Positions 51,087 through 59,086 of a stretch of 64,000 bases of DNA are shown here, in pieces. The notes beneath the pieces were generated by a model. The model saw only the letters and a list, made by a program, of their open reading frames with translations, did no database searches and had not been told where the DNA came from. The position numbers and the translations under genes were made by a program. This DNA comes from JAJDTQ01 sp963422385 (GTDB taxonomy: Bacteria; Desulfobacterota; Binatia; UBA9968; JAJDTQ01). The DNA lies in the NCBI GenBank assembly GCA_963422385.1, contig OY729432.1, forward strand, positions 3,782,001-3,846,000, given 5' to 3'. The first letter of the stretch is position 1, and each line of letters starts with the position of its first letter.

Positions 51087-52850
51087 TCACTCCACCAGGA
51101 GCGGCACGATCCGCCGTTCCTTGGCGCGGACGAGGCCACGGCCGGTGATACGAAGATCCGGGAGGGTGACGAAAGTCAGGAAGCAGAGGGCGTAGAGCGG
51201 CTTGGGAAACGAGGCGCCGCGCTGCTTCAGCGTTTGCTGGACTGCGGCGAGCTTTTCGCCGACCTCGCGCCAGGGCGCCAGCGAGAACAGGCCGCCGATG
51301 GGAAACGGAAGCTCTTCGAGGACCCGGCCCTTGTCCACAACCGCCACGCCGCCGCCGGATTCAAGCAGCAGATTGGCGCAACGGGCCATGTCGTAGTCGC
51401 TGGAGCCTGCCACAAGGAGCGTGTACTCGTCGAGGTTGACCGTGGTGCCCACCGCGCCGATGTCGGCTTTGAGGCCACGGACGAAGCCGAAGACGGGGCT
51501 GAAACCCTCCAAGCGGTCGAACACCGCGACCTTGAGAAGATCGGCCTCGACATCCGCCGGGATGACCCCGCCGGCGCAGGCCACCTCGACGATGCGCTCC
51601 CGGGTGATGGTCTGGTTGATGAGTTCCATCACCCGGACGCGGGCGCGAGGGTTGTCACACCGTATTCTCATGTCGTCGGCCGACACCGGCTGGCGGAAGG
51701 CGATCTTGAGGCCCATGTCGTCGGGGAAGGACGGTGGAGCCGCGTCCACCCTCGACTCGCCGTCCTCGGCCACCCGCTCCCCGGCGATGAAGGTGGCGCC
51801 GACCCGTACGGTGTCCAGGTCGTCCAGCAGGGCGAAGTCGGCGAACCGCCCGGGCGCGAGGCCGCCGATGTCCTGTTCGAGGCCGGAGTACATGGCCGGG
51901 TGCAGCGTCGCCGCCCGGATGGCGCGCACGGGGCTCAGGCCGCACTCCACGGCGCGGCGGATCGCGTGGTCCATGTGGCCGTGCTCGGCCACGTCGTCGG
52001 GGGCCATGCCGTCGGTGACCAGGATCAACCGGCCGGTGTCGACGCCGGCGGCCAGAAGCGGCTTCAGGGTGGCTTCGAGGTCCCGCCGGAAGGAGCCCTC
52101 CCGCAGCATGGTCCAGTAGCCGAGCCGCAGGCGCGCCAGGGCATCCTCGCCGCTGATGGGCTCGTGGCACGACGACACGGACGCCGCGGCGATGGCGTTG
52201 AGACGGCGGTCCCGGGCGCCGGCCGTGTGTCCGTGAACGATCTTGCCCTGGCCCAGGGCCATGTCGATGCGCGCCAACAGGTCCGGGTCCCCCTGCAGCA
52301 GCCGCAGCCATGAAACCACCTCGCCGAGCCCCAGAACCCGGGGGTCGCGAAGGGCGTCGGAGACCTCCTGGTCCGACAGGGATTCGGTGCGGCACAACAA
52401 CGGATCCTGGGGCGCCGCCATGGAGATCAGGGTATGGACCCGGAGCGGATGGGACGCCACCTCGTCCAGGAAGAGTTGCATGCCGGTGAGGCCGAAGGCG
52501 ACGGTGTGCTCGTCGCAGGAGGCCATGAGCGCGGTGGTGCCGCGGGACACGTAGGCCTGCAGCAGCTCGAAGGGGCGGCAGAAGTGGCCGATATGGGTGT
52601 GGGCGTCGATGAAACCGGGGGCGATCCACCGGCCCCGGGCGTCAATGACCCGGGTCGCCTCGCCGCGGGTGTGGTCGGCGCTGGGGCCTACGTAACAGAT
52701 CCGCTCCTGGCGCACGGCCATCTCCATGCCGTCCAGCAACTCACCGGTATAGACGTTGATCAGGCGCCCGCCCGTAACCACCAGGTCGGCCTTGTCCTCG
52801 CCCAGGCTGGCGCGTATCAGGCGCCGGATCGTGTCGGGGTTCTTTCCCAT
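51087..52850 (-). CDS. ade: Adenine deaminase
   Basis: The protein matches the AdeC family of amidohydrolases that turn adenine into hypoxanthine and ammonia. Motifs are PGFIDAHTHIGH near residue 85, ASCDEHTVAFGL, LGLGEVVSW, GHTAGARDRRLNAI, SSCHEP, LILVTDGMAPDDV and ATLHPAMY. The C-terminal domain has GLKADIGAVGTTVNLDEYTLLVAGSSDYDM and GGGVAVVDKGRVLEELPFPIGGL, typical of AdeC. The start at ATG 52850 gives 587 residues, the usual size. Environmental members may act on other cyclic amidines. It is divergent from the ABC ATPase gene across 68 bp. Confidence 0.92.
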   Translation of the reverse strand: MGKNPDTIRRLIRASLGEDKADLVVTGGRLINVYTGELLDGMEMAVRQERICYVGPSADHTRGEATRVIDARGRWIAPGFIDAHTHIGHFCRPFELLQAYVSRGTTALMASCDEHTVAFGLTGMQLFLDEVASHPLRVHTLISMAAPQDPLLCRTESLSDQEVSDALRDPRVLGLGEVVSWLRLLQGDPDLLARIDMALGQGKIVHGHTAGARDRRLNAIAAASVSSCHEPISGEDALARLRLGYWTMLREGSFRRDLEATLKPLLAAGVDTGRLILVTDGMAPDDVAEHGHMDHAIRRAVECGLSPVRAIRAATLHPAMYSGLEQDIGGLAPGRFADFALLDDLDTVRVGATFIAGERVAEDGESRVDAAPPSFPDDMGLKIAFRQPVSADDMRIRCDNPRARVRVMELINQTITRERIVEVACAGGVIPADVEADLLKVAVFDRLEGFSPVFGFVRGLKADIGAVGTTVNLDEYTLLVAGSSDYDMARCANLLLESGGGVAVVDKGRVLEELPFPIGGLFSLAPWREVGEKLAAVQQTLKQRGASFPKPLYALCFLTFVTLPDLRITGRGLVRAKERRIVPLLVE

Positions 52851-52918
52851 GGGTTCGCCTTCATTCCGCAACCGCCGACCGGATTGAATTGGCCCGGCCG
52901 TTGCCGTACCATGGCGCC

Positions 52919-53674
52919 GTGAAGAATCTGGTGCTGCGCGACATCGGCAAGCGTTTCGGGTCGGTGACGGCCGTGGACGGCTTCGACCTCGCCGTGGACC
53001 AGGGAGAGTTCCTGGTCATCATCGGGGAGAGCGGCTGCGGCAAGACTACGCTGCTGCGCATCATTGCCGGGCTGGAGACCCCGGACACGGGCGAGGTCCT
53101 GATCGGCGGCGTTCCCGTGAATGACGTGCCGCCCGGGCGAAGAGACGTCCAGCTCATCTTCCAGAGCTACGCGCTGTGGCCGCACATGCGCGTCTTCGAA
53201 GACCGAAAGTACGCCAACCTGACGCTGCCGCTGCGCATCCGGAAGTGGTCCGTGGGCGCCATCCGCGAGCTCATCCGGCCCTTGGCCACGGCCCTCAACA
53301 TCGAGGAACGGCTGTTCGCCCGCAAGCCCCGGGAGCTGTCCGCGGGCCAGCAGCAGCGGGTAGCCCTGGCCCGGGCCATGACCACCTTCCCGCAGATCAT
53401 GCTCATGGACGAGCCCCTCAGCAACCTGGATCCGCCCAACCGCCGCAGGGTCCGGGCCGAGATCCGCTCGTTCCACAAGGATCAGCGTCTCACCACCCTT
53501 CTCGTGACCCACAACCTGGAGGATGCTCTGGAGCTGGCCGACCGTATCGCCCTGATGCACGAAGGGCGCCTGGAGCAGGTAGGCACGGCCGAGAGCCTGA
53601 TGCGCCACCCCGCCAACGAGCACGTCAGCGACTACTTCCGCGTTCGCCCGTCCTACGGCGTCCCGTTTCAATGA
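52919..53674 (+). CDS. ABC transporter ATPase subunit without adjacent permease
   Basis: Walker A IIGESGCGKTT near residue 36, Q-loop FQSYALWPHM, signature LSAGQQQRVALARAM, Walker B IMLMDEPLSNLD and His switch VTHNLEDA are all intact, so it should bind and hydrolyse ATP. The pattern is the spermidine/sugar (CUT1/PotA) type, but the 251-residue chain lacks the C-terminal TOBE domain. The start is GTG 52919. No permease gene neighbours it; both flanking genes run on the other strand. It may serve a permease elsewhere or be left from a lost cluster. Confidence 0.85.
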   Translation: MKNLVLRDIGKRFGSVTAVDGFDLAVDQGEFLVIIGESGCGKTTLLRIIAGLETPDTGEVLIGGVPVNDVPPGRRDVQLIFQSYALWPHMRVFEDRKYANLTLPLRIRKWSVGAIRELIRPLATALNIEERLFARKPRELSAGQQQRVALARAMTTFPQIMLMDEPLSNLDPPNRRRVRAEIRSFHKDQRLTTLLVTHNLEDALELADRIALMHEGRLEQVGTAESLMRHPANEHVSDYFRVRPSYGVPFQ

Positions 53675-53689
53675 TCCGCCGGGACGCCC

Positions 53690-54679
53690 TCAGATCTTGA
53701 AGGCCTCGCGGGTATTGGCGGCGTACAGGCCGGCCACGTCCACGGGGTTCTTGATCACGCCCTGCTCCAGCAGATAGGAGTGGAAGGTCTCCAGGGTCTT
53801 GCGGTTGCCCTCGAAGCCGTAGGGCCAGAAGTCCTCGCCCATGAGATCCACCGTCTCCTCGTACTCGAACAACTGCCAGAGCTGGCTGGTGCGCAGCACG
53901 TTGGTGTCGTAGATCCGCCCGACGCAGAGATCCTTGGCCCGGCAGAACGCCTTGTAGAGGTTCTGGGTCACCCACGGGTGGGCTTCGTGGATCTCCCGGC
54001 GCACCACCACGCAGTGCATGATGGGGAACAGCCCGGTGCGGCGAAAGTAATCCACCTCCGCGGCGCGGCAGTCCTCGAACAGACGGGTGATCCCGGGTAC
54101 GCGCCGCACAAAGCAGGCGGGCATGCGCGCCGAGACCAGCGCGTCGATGTCCCCCGCCTCCAGCATGTCGTTGAGGGTCCGGTCCTCCTCGGTCTCGATC
54201 TCCACCCCGGCCGGGGCGTCGAACGGCACGCGGTCCTTGCGCCCCGGCTGCTCCACGCCGCCCTGGACCCAGTGAACATCCTTGGCCTCCACCCCGAAGT
54301 CGTGCTGCAACATGCCGCGCACCCAAACGGACGCCGTCATGGTGTACTCCGGCACGCCCACGCGCCGTCCCTTGAGATCCTCGGGCTTCCTGATCCCGGA
54401 AGCGGTGTTGACGAAGATGCACCGGTGCCGGAACATGCGGGAGGGAAACACCGGAATCGCGATGAACGGCCGATGGCCGCGGGACGCGTCCACGTGGTAC
54501 GCCCCCATGGACATCTCGGCGGCATCAAACTCCTGGAAATGGAGCATGCGCCAGAAGATCTCCTCCACCGGCAGAGCCACGTAGTTGAGATCGATGCCCT
54601 CGGGCTTCACCAGACCGTCCTTGAGGGCCCGGGTGCGGTCGTAGTCTTCACATGCCAGCGTCAGTTCGATGTTTGCCAT
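53690..54679 (-). CDS. 4,5-dihydroxyphthalate decarboxylase-like (PBP2-fold) protein
   Basis: The protein starts MANIELTLACEDYDRTRALKDG, then has GIDLNYVALPVEEIFWRML, EFDAAEMSMGAYHV and LKGRRVGVPEYTMTASVWVRG, a pattern shared with enzymes annotated as 4,5-dihydroxyphthalate decarboxylase in the periplasmic-binding type 2 fold. No signal peptide is seen from ATG 54679, so it is cytoplasmic, unlike a transporter binding protein. It has 329 residues. It is the last gene of the seven-gene minus-strand operon, 34 bp after the aminotransferase. The real substrate is uncertain, and many proteins with this label are uncharacterised. Confidence 0.8.
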   Translation of the reverse strand: MANIELTLACEDYDRTRALKDGLVKPEGIDLNYVALPVEEIFWRMLHFQEFDAAEMSMGAYHVDASRGHRPFIAIPVFPSRMFRHRCIFVNTASGIRKPEDLKGRRVGVPEYTMTASVWVRGMLQHDFGVEAKDVHWVQGGVEQPGRKDRVPFDAPAGVEIETEEDRTLNDMLEAGDIDALVSARMPACFVRRVPGITRLFEDCRAAEVDYFRRTGLFPIMHCVVVRREIHEAHPWVTQNLYKAFCRAKDLCVGRIYDTNVLRTSQLWQLFEYEETVDLMGEDFWPYGFEGNRKTLETFHSYLLEQGVIKNPVDVAGLYAANTREAFKI

Positions 54680-54713
54680 ATCCCCCTGCCCTGGTGTCGG
54701 AGTAATCGGGCTT

Positions 54714-55889
54714 CTACAGTTTTTGAAGGCTGGCCTCCATGCGATCCATGGCGTCCTCGATGTTCTCGTAGGAGTTCGAGTACGCCAGCCTGATGTAGCC
54801 TTCACCGTACCGGCCGAAGGCGCTGCCGGGCACGGTGGCCACGTAGGCGTCCTCCAGCAGGTGCATGGCGACGTCCTCGGATGAATGGCTCAGGGCGCCG
54901 ACGTCAGGAAAGGCATAAAAGGCGCCCTCCGGTACCGCGCACTCGATGCCCTTCATGCCCCGGAGGCGTCTCAGGATGAGATCCCGACGCCGGGCGAACT
55001 CCTGCCGCATCTCGCCCACGCAGTCCTGTGGCCCCTCGTAGGCGGCCACGGCGCCGTACTGGCCGAAGGAAGTGGCGCACAGAACCGTATACTGATGCAC
55101 GCGGATGAGGACGTCCATGAGCGTCCGGGGCGCGGCGATGTATCCGAGGCGCCACCCGGTCATGGAGTAGCTCTTGGAAAAGCCGTTCACCAGCAACGTG
55201 CGCTCACGCATGCCCGGCAGGCTTCCGATGCTGCGGTGGACGGCGCCGTCGTAGACCAGCTTCTCGTAGATCTCGTCGGACAGCACCAGCAGGTCGCGCT
55301 CCCTGGCCAGCGCCGCCAGATCTTCCAGATGTTCCCGGTCGAGCACGGCGCCCGTGGGGTTGTGGGGACTCATGACCACCATCATGCGGGTGCGCGGCGT
55401 GAGTAGCCGGGCCACGTCGTCCGCATCCATGCGGAAATCCTTTTCCGCCCGGAGCGGCACGCTCACCGGCACGCCCCCGCCCAGGGTGATGCAATGGAAG
55501 TAGTTGAGCCACGATGGATCCGGCACCAGCACCTCGTCGCCCTCGTTGATAAACGCCATGACAGCCATGAACACCGCTTCATTGGCGCCGATGGTGACGG
55601 CGATCTCCCCGTTCTCGTCGAAATCGAGTCCGTTGTCCGAACGCAGCTTCGCGGCGATGGCGCGGCGGATCTCCGGGATGCCGTAGTTAGAGGTGTAGTG
55701 GACCTTGCCTTCGTCCAGCGCCCTCTGGGCCGCGGCCTTGATATGGTCCGGCGTGTCGAAGTCGGGCCGGCCGATCTCCAGGTGAATGACCGGCTTGCCT
55801 TCCCCCTCGAGCTCCCAGGCGCGGCCCATCATCTTCCGGATGCCCGAGAACGGCACGCCCTTCATCCGCTGTGCTTCCCACGTCATCAT
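54714..55889 (-). CDS. Class I/II pyridoxal-phosphate aminotransferase (aspartate-aminotransferase-like)
   Basis: The 391-residue protein has VIHLEIGRPDFDTPDHIKAAA, YTSNYGIPEIRRAIA, MSPHNPTGAVL, LVLSDEIYEKLVYDG, and the PLP-lysine motif NGFSKSYSMTGWRLGY with Lys in SKSY. The closing VATVPGSAFGRYGEGYIRLAYSNS holds the Arg that binds the substrate carboxylate. The family transfers amino groups between amino acids and 2-oxo acids; the donor is not predictable. It lies between the KDPG-aldolase-like and decarboxylase-like genes, with short gaps of 37 and 34 bp. Confidence 0.9.
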   Translation of the reverse strand: MMTWEAQRMKGVPFSGIRKMMGRAWELEGEGKPVIHLEIGRPDFDTPDHIKAAAQRALDEGKVHYTSNYGIPEIRRAIAAKLRSDNGLDFDENGEIAVTIGANEAVFMAVMAFINEGDEVLVPDPSWLNYFHCITLGGGVPVSVPLRAEKDFRMDADDVARLLTPRTRMMVVMSPHNPTGAVLDREHLEDLAALARERDLLVLSDEIYEKLVYDGAVHRSIGSLPGMRERTLLVNGFSKSYSMTGWRLGYIAAPRTLMDVLIRVHQYTVLCATSFGQYGAVAAYEGPQDCVGEMRQEFARRRDLILRRLRGMKGIECAVPEGAFYAFPDVGALSHSSEDVAMHLLEDAYVATVPGSAFGRYGEGYIRLAYSNSYENIEDAMDRMEASLQKL

Positions 55890-55926
55890 TCAGCGTCCCG
55901 CGTCGTTGCACCCCGTCGGCAAGCCC

Positions 55927-56583
55927 TCAGGAAGCGGCCGGGACAGCGGCCAGCGCCTGCTCCACCAGCCCGACGAATTCGCTGGCCTGGGTCACGAGGC
56001 CGTCATGCCCTTCCCGGGCGAGCACGTCCGCCAGAAAGGAGCTGCCCAGAACGATGCCCGTGATCCCTAGGGTCGCGTACTCCGACACGTTCTCCTTGTT
56101 GACCCCTCCCGAGATCATGAACCGCGCTTCGGGGAAAGGACCCAGCATCTGACGGATGAAATGCGGCCCGCCCACGCAGTCCGCCGGAAAGATCTTGACC
56201 AGGTCGGCACCGCTGCGCAGCGCCCGGACGATTTCCGTCGGCGTGGCCCCGGCCGGTATCGAGGCGACTCCGGCTTCGCGGCAAAGCGGCACCAGATCGA
56301 GCTCCAGGCTCGGCGACACGATGAACCGTGCGCCGGCCTCGATCCCCGTGCGCGCTTGCTCCTCCGACAGCACCGTGCCGGCGCCCACGTGCACCGTCCC
56401 TTCCCTTGCCAGCGTGCGGATGACCTCGGCGGCCCCGGGGACGGTGAAGGTCACCTCCACGAACCGGACGCCGGCCTCGCCGACGGCCCTGGCGGTGGCC
56501 AGCGCCTCTTCCGCAGTCCTGGAACGAATCACCGCCACCAGCCGGCGTGCCTGCATGGTGGTCATCAATTCCGTCTTGGTCAT
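55927..56583 (-). CDS. KDPG/KHG aldolase family protein (2-keto-3-deoxy acid aldolase)
   Basis: The 218-residue TIM-barrel protein has RRLVAVIRSRTAEEALATARAVGEAGVRFVEVTFTVPGA, VHVGAGTVLSEEQA, GARFIVSPSLELDLVP, PAGATPTEIVRAL and ADLVKIFPADCVGGPHFI. The Lys in LVKIFPA forms the Schiff base, and the Glu in VEVTF is the other active residue, both in place. Such enzymes split 2-keto-3-deoxy-6-phosphogluconate or 4-hydroxy-2-oxoglutarate. The operon context with an SDR and hydantoinase genes suggests a sugar-acid or cyclic amide pathway rather than the Entner-Doudoroff core. Confidence 0.9.
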   Translation of the reverse strand: MTKTELMTTMQARRLVAVIRSRTAEEALATARAVGEAGVRFVEVTFTVPGAAEVIRTLAREGTVHVGAGTVLSEEQARTGIEAGARFIVSPSLELDLVPLCREAGVASIPAGATPTEIVRALRSGADLVKIFPADCVGGPHFIRQMLGPFPEARFMISGGVNKENVSEYATLGITGIVLGSSFLADVLAREGHDGLVTQASEFVGLVEQALAAVPAAS

Positions 56584-56597
56584 GGAGGGTTCCTCGG

Positions 56598-57365
56598 TCA
56601 GCTCAGGCTCAGGCCGCCGTCCACCAGCAGGGTCTGACCGGTGACGAAATCGCCGCCGGTGATCAGGCCCATTACGGCGCCCGCAACCTCTTCGGGCTTC
56701 GCGACGCGTTTCAGCGGATAGTTGGCGGAGGCGCGGCCGATGATCTCATCGTAGTCCGCGCCGTAGTGATCGCGCATCCACTGGGTGTCGGTAAACGCCG
56801 GCGCCACGGCATTGACCCGAATCTCGGGGCCCAGTGCGACGGCAAGGCCGCGGGTCAGATAGATGAGCCCGGCCTTGGCGGTACCGTAGGCGAGGGACGA
56901 CATGGTGGAGGGCGCGATGACGCCGGAAATGGACGACACGTTGACGATCATGCCTCCGGTGGCCGCCAGGTGCGGCGCCGCCGCCCGGGCACAACGGTAC
57001 GCACCCTTCACGTTGACGTCCAGGGTCACATCCCATATCTCGTCCGTCAACGCCTCCATGTCCGTGATCGGAACCCAGCGGGTGACCCCCGCGTTGTTCA
57101 CCAGTATATCCAGGCGCCCGAACCGCTCAACCGTCTGATGAACCATGTCGCGCACGTGACCGTCGTCCCTTACGTCCCCATGCACGCAGAGGGCCTCCAC
57201 GCCGAGCTCCCGTACCTCCACCGCCAGACTCTCCGCCTGTTCGCGGGCCGACCGGTAGTTGATGGCCACCCCGGCCACACCGGCCCGGGCAAGCTCGACG
57301 ACGGTGGCACGGCCGATACCCGTGGCCGCACCGGTCACCAGGGCGATGCGATCGGAAAGGATCAC
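56598..57365 (-). CDS. Short-chain dehydrogenase/reductase (FabG-like)
   Basis: The protein has TGAATGIGRATVVELAR at the nucleotide site, DILVNNAGVTRW, VNVSSISG with the catalytic Ser region, and YGTAKAGLIYLTRGLAVALGP with the YxxxK pair, then VNAVAPAFTDT and GQTLLVDGGLSLS. The start GTG 57365 overlaps the end of the hydantoinase B gene by four bases; an upstream start would add residues inside that gene. Length is 255 residues. It probably oxidises or reduces an alcohol/ketone intermediate of the pathway encoded around it. Confidence 0.9.
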   Translation of the reverse strand: MILSDRIALVTGAATGIGRATVVELARAGVAGVAINYRSAREQAESLAVEVRELGVEALCVHGDVRDDGHVRDMVHQTVERFGRLDILVNNAGVTRWVPITDMEALTDEIWDVTLDVNVKGAYRCARAAAPHLAATGGMIVNVSSISGVIAPSTMSSLAYGTAKAGLIYLTRGLAVALGPEIRVNAVAPAFTDTQWMRDHYGADYDEIIGRASANYPLKRVAKPEEVAGAVMGLITGGDFVTGQTLLVDGGLSLS

Positions 57366-59086
57366 GAACCTTCCCTTAGCTGTCGGGTGGCGGCTTCGTC
57401 GATCACCCACTGCTCGGGCAGCCGCACTTTTTCGTGTTCACCGCCGGTGAAGCGCACCACCACGCCGTAGTCGCTGGCGGCGGCCTCGGGGGTGATGTAG
57501 CCGTAGACGACGTCGGCGCGGACGCGCTCCGGGTCCCGCTGGAAGGGCTCGCCGTAGCCACCTCCGCCGGGATGGTTCAATTGGACGCTGCGGTCTCCTT
57601 CGAGATGGGTCTGCGCCTTGGGATTGGGGCGCTCGCCGCCGTCCAGGATGAACTCGCCGGGGAGGCCCGCACCGCCGCCCATGATGCCCGGTGCCGCGTA
57701 TCGGGTGCGGTCGAGGATGCCGTTGACGCTCCACTGGCCCTGGGCGCGGTTGGCGAATTCGGTGAACTGGCCGAGGCCGCCGCGCCAGGTGCCAGCGCCG
57801 CCGGAGTCCACCCGGAGCTCGCGCCGGCGCATGACCAGCGGCGACAGACTCTCGATGACCTCCGCCGGCACGCCGGCCACGCCGCTGGGAAAACCCACGG
57901 CGCTGAGACCATCCTTGGTGGGCCGGGCGCCGGTGCCGCCTACCTGGAACACGGTGAGATTGAACGCGGGGTTCCGGCCGCGCCATACACTGAGCCAGAT
58001 GGGGTCGGCGCTGGGCGCCATAAGCTTGCCCGGCAACGCCTTGGCCAGCGCCGTGAAGACCGCGGTGGGCACGAAGTGGCCCACGGTCTGCCGTGCCGCC
58101 ACCGGCGCCGGATCGTTGGCGTTCAGGATGCTGCCCGCAGGGGCGCTCACGTGCACCGGCCGGAAGCTCCCCTCGTTGTGAGGCACGTCGGGGTAGATGG
58201 CCGCCTTGGCGGCGAAGCTGGCATAGGCGTGGGTGTAGTTCATCACCACGTTGATGCCCCGGTGGCTCTGGGGCGAGGAGCCGGTGAAGTCGATGAAGAT
58301 CTCGTCCCCCCGTACCTCCAGCCTGGTCTTGATGAGGATCGGCTCCTCGAAACCGTCGCTCCAGGTCTCCCCTTCCCACTCGCCGTCCTCGAGCTCGGCA
58401 ATGGCCGCGCGCACGGCCTTCTCCGACCGGCTGATGATCTCCTCGGCCACGGGATCGAAGCTGTCCAGCTCGAACTCGTCCATGGTCTCGATGAGCGCCC
58501 GGCCGCCGGCGTCGTTGCAAGCGGACTGGGCGTAGAAGTCGCTGACCACCTCGTGGGGCAACCGGACGTTGGCGCGGATCATCTTGAGCAGGATGGGGTC
58601 GGGCTCACCCGCGTGAAACAGCTTCATGATGGGGATCCGAAGCCCCTCCTCGTACACCTCCCGAGCCTCGGCGGAAAGGATGCGGCCGCCGATGTCCGCG
58701 GCGTGGCAGGTATTGGCGAAGAACGCCGTGAGCCGGCCGCGTCTGAAGACCGGCGTGGTGATGGTGATGTCGTTGACGTGTCCCGCGGTCTGCCACGGGT
58801 CGTTGGTGATGAGCACGTCCCCGGACTCGAGCGTATCCGCGGGGAACTCCCGCAGGAAATGCCCCATGGACGTGGCCATGGCATTGATGTGGCCCGGCGT
58901 GCCGCTGACCGACTGGGCCACCATTCGGCCCCGGGTATCGAAGAGACCGCAGGCCAGATCCTGGCTCTCCCGCACGATGGTGCTGAAGGCGGTCCGCATC
59001 AGCGCGTCCTGCTGCTCGTTGGCCACCGACAGAAGCCGGTTCCAGATGACCTCGAGGGTGACGGGATCGATGGCGGCATCATTCAT
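57362..59086 (-). CDS. hyuB: Hydantoinase B / oxoprolinase-type subunit (HyuB family)
   Basis: The 574-residue protein begins DPVTLEVIWNRLLSVANEQQDALMRTAFSTIVRES, the standard opening of HyuB. FDTRGRMVAQSVSGTPGHI, DVLITNDPWQTAGHVNDITI and RGINVVMNYTHAYASFAAKAAIYPDVPHNEGSFRPV follow, then the glycine-rich end LNHPGGGGYGEP. HyuB partners HyuA in ATP-dependent opening of hydantoins, 5-oxoproline or, in relatives, carboxylation of ketones. Start overlaps the HyuA stop by eight bases. Confidence 0.92.
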   Translation of the reverse strand: MNDAAIDPVTLEVIWNRLLSVANEQQDALMRTAFSTIVRESQDLACGLFDTRGRMVAQSVSGTPGHINAMATSMGHFLREFPADTLESGDVLITNDPWQTAGHVNDITITTPVFRRGRLTAFFANTCHAADIGGRILSAEAREVYEEGLRIPIMKLFHAGEPDPILLKMIRANVRLPHEVVSDFYAQSACNDAGGRALIETMDEFELDSFDPVAEEIISRSEKAVRAAIAELEDGEWEGETWSDGFEEPILIKTRLEVRGDEIFIDFTGSSPQSHRGINVVMNYTHAYASFAAKAAIYPDVPHNEGSFRPVHVSAPAGSILNANDPAPVAARQTVGHFVPTAVFTALAKALPGKLMAPSADPIWLSVWRGRNPAFNLTVFQVGGTGARPTKDGLSAVGFPSGVAGVPAEVIESLSPLVMRRRELRVDSGGAGTWRGGLGQFTEFANRAQGQWSVNGILDRTRYAAPGIMGGGAGLPGEFILDGGERPNPKAQTHLEGDRSVQLNHPGGGGYGEPFQRDPERVRADVVYGYITPEAAASDYGVVVRFTGGEHEKVRLPEQWVIDEAATRQLREGS

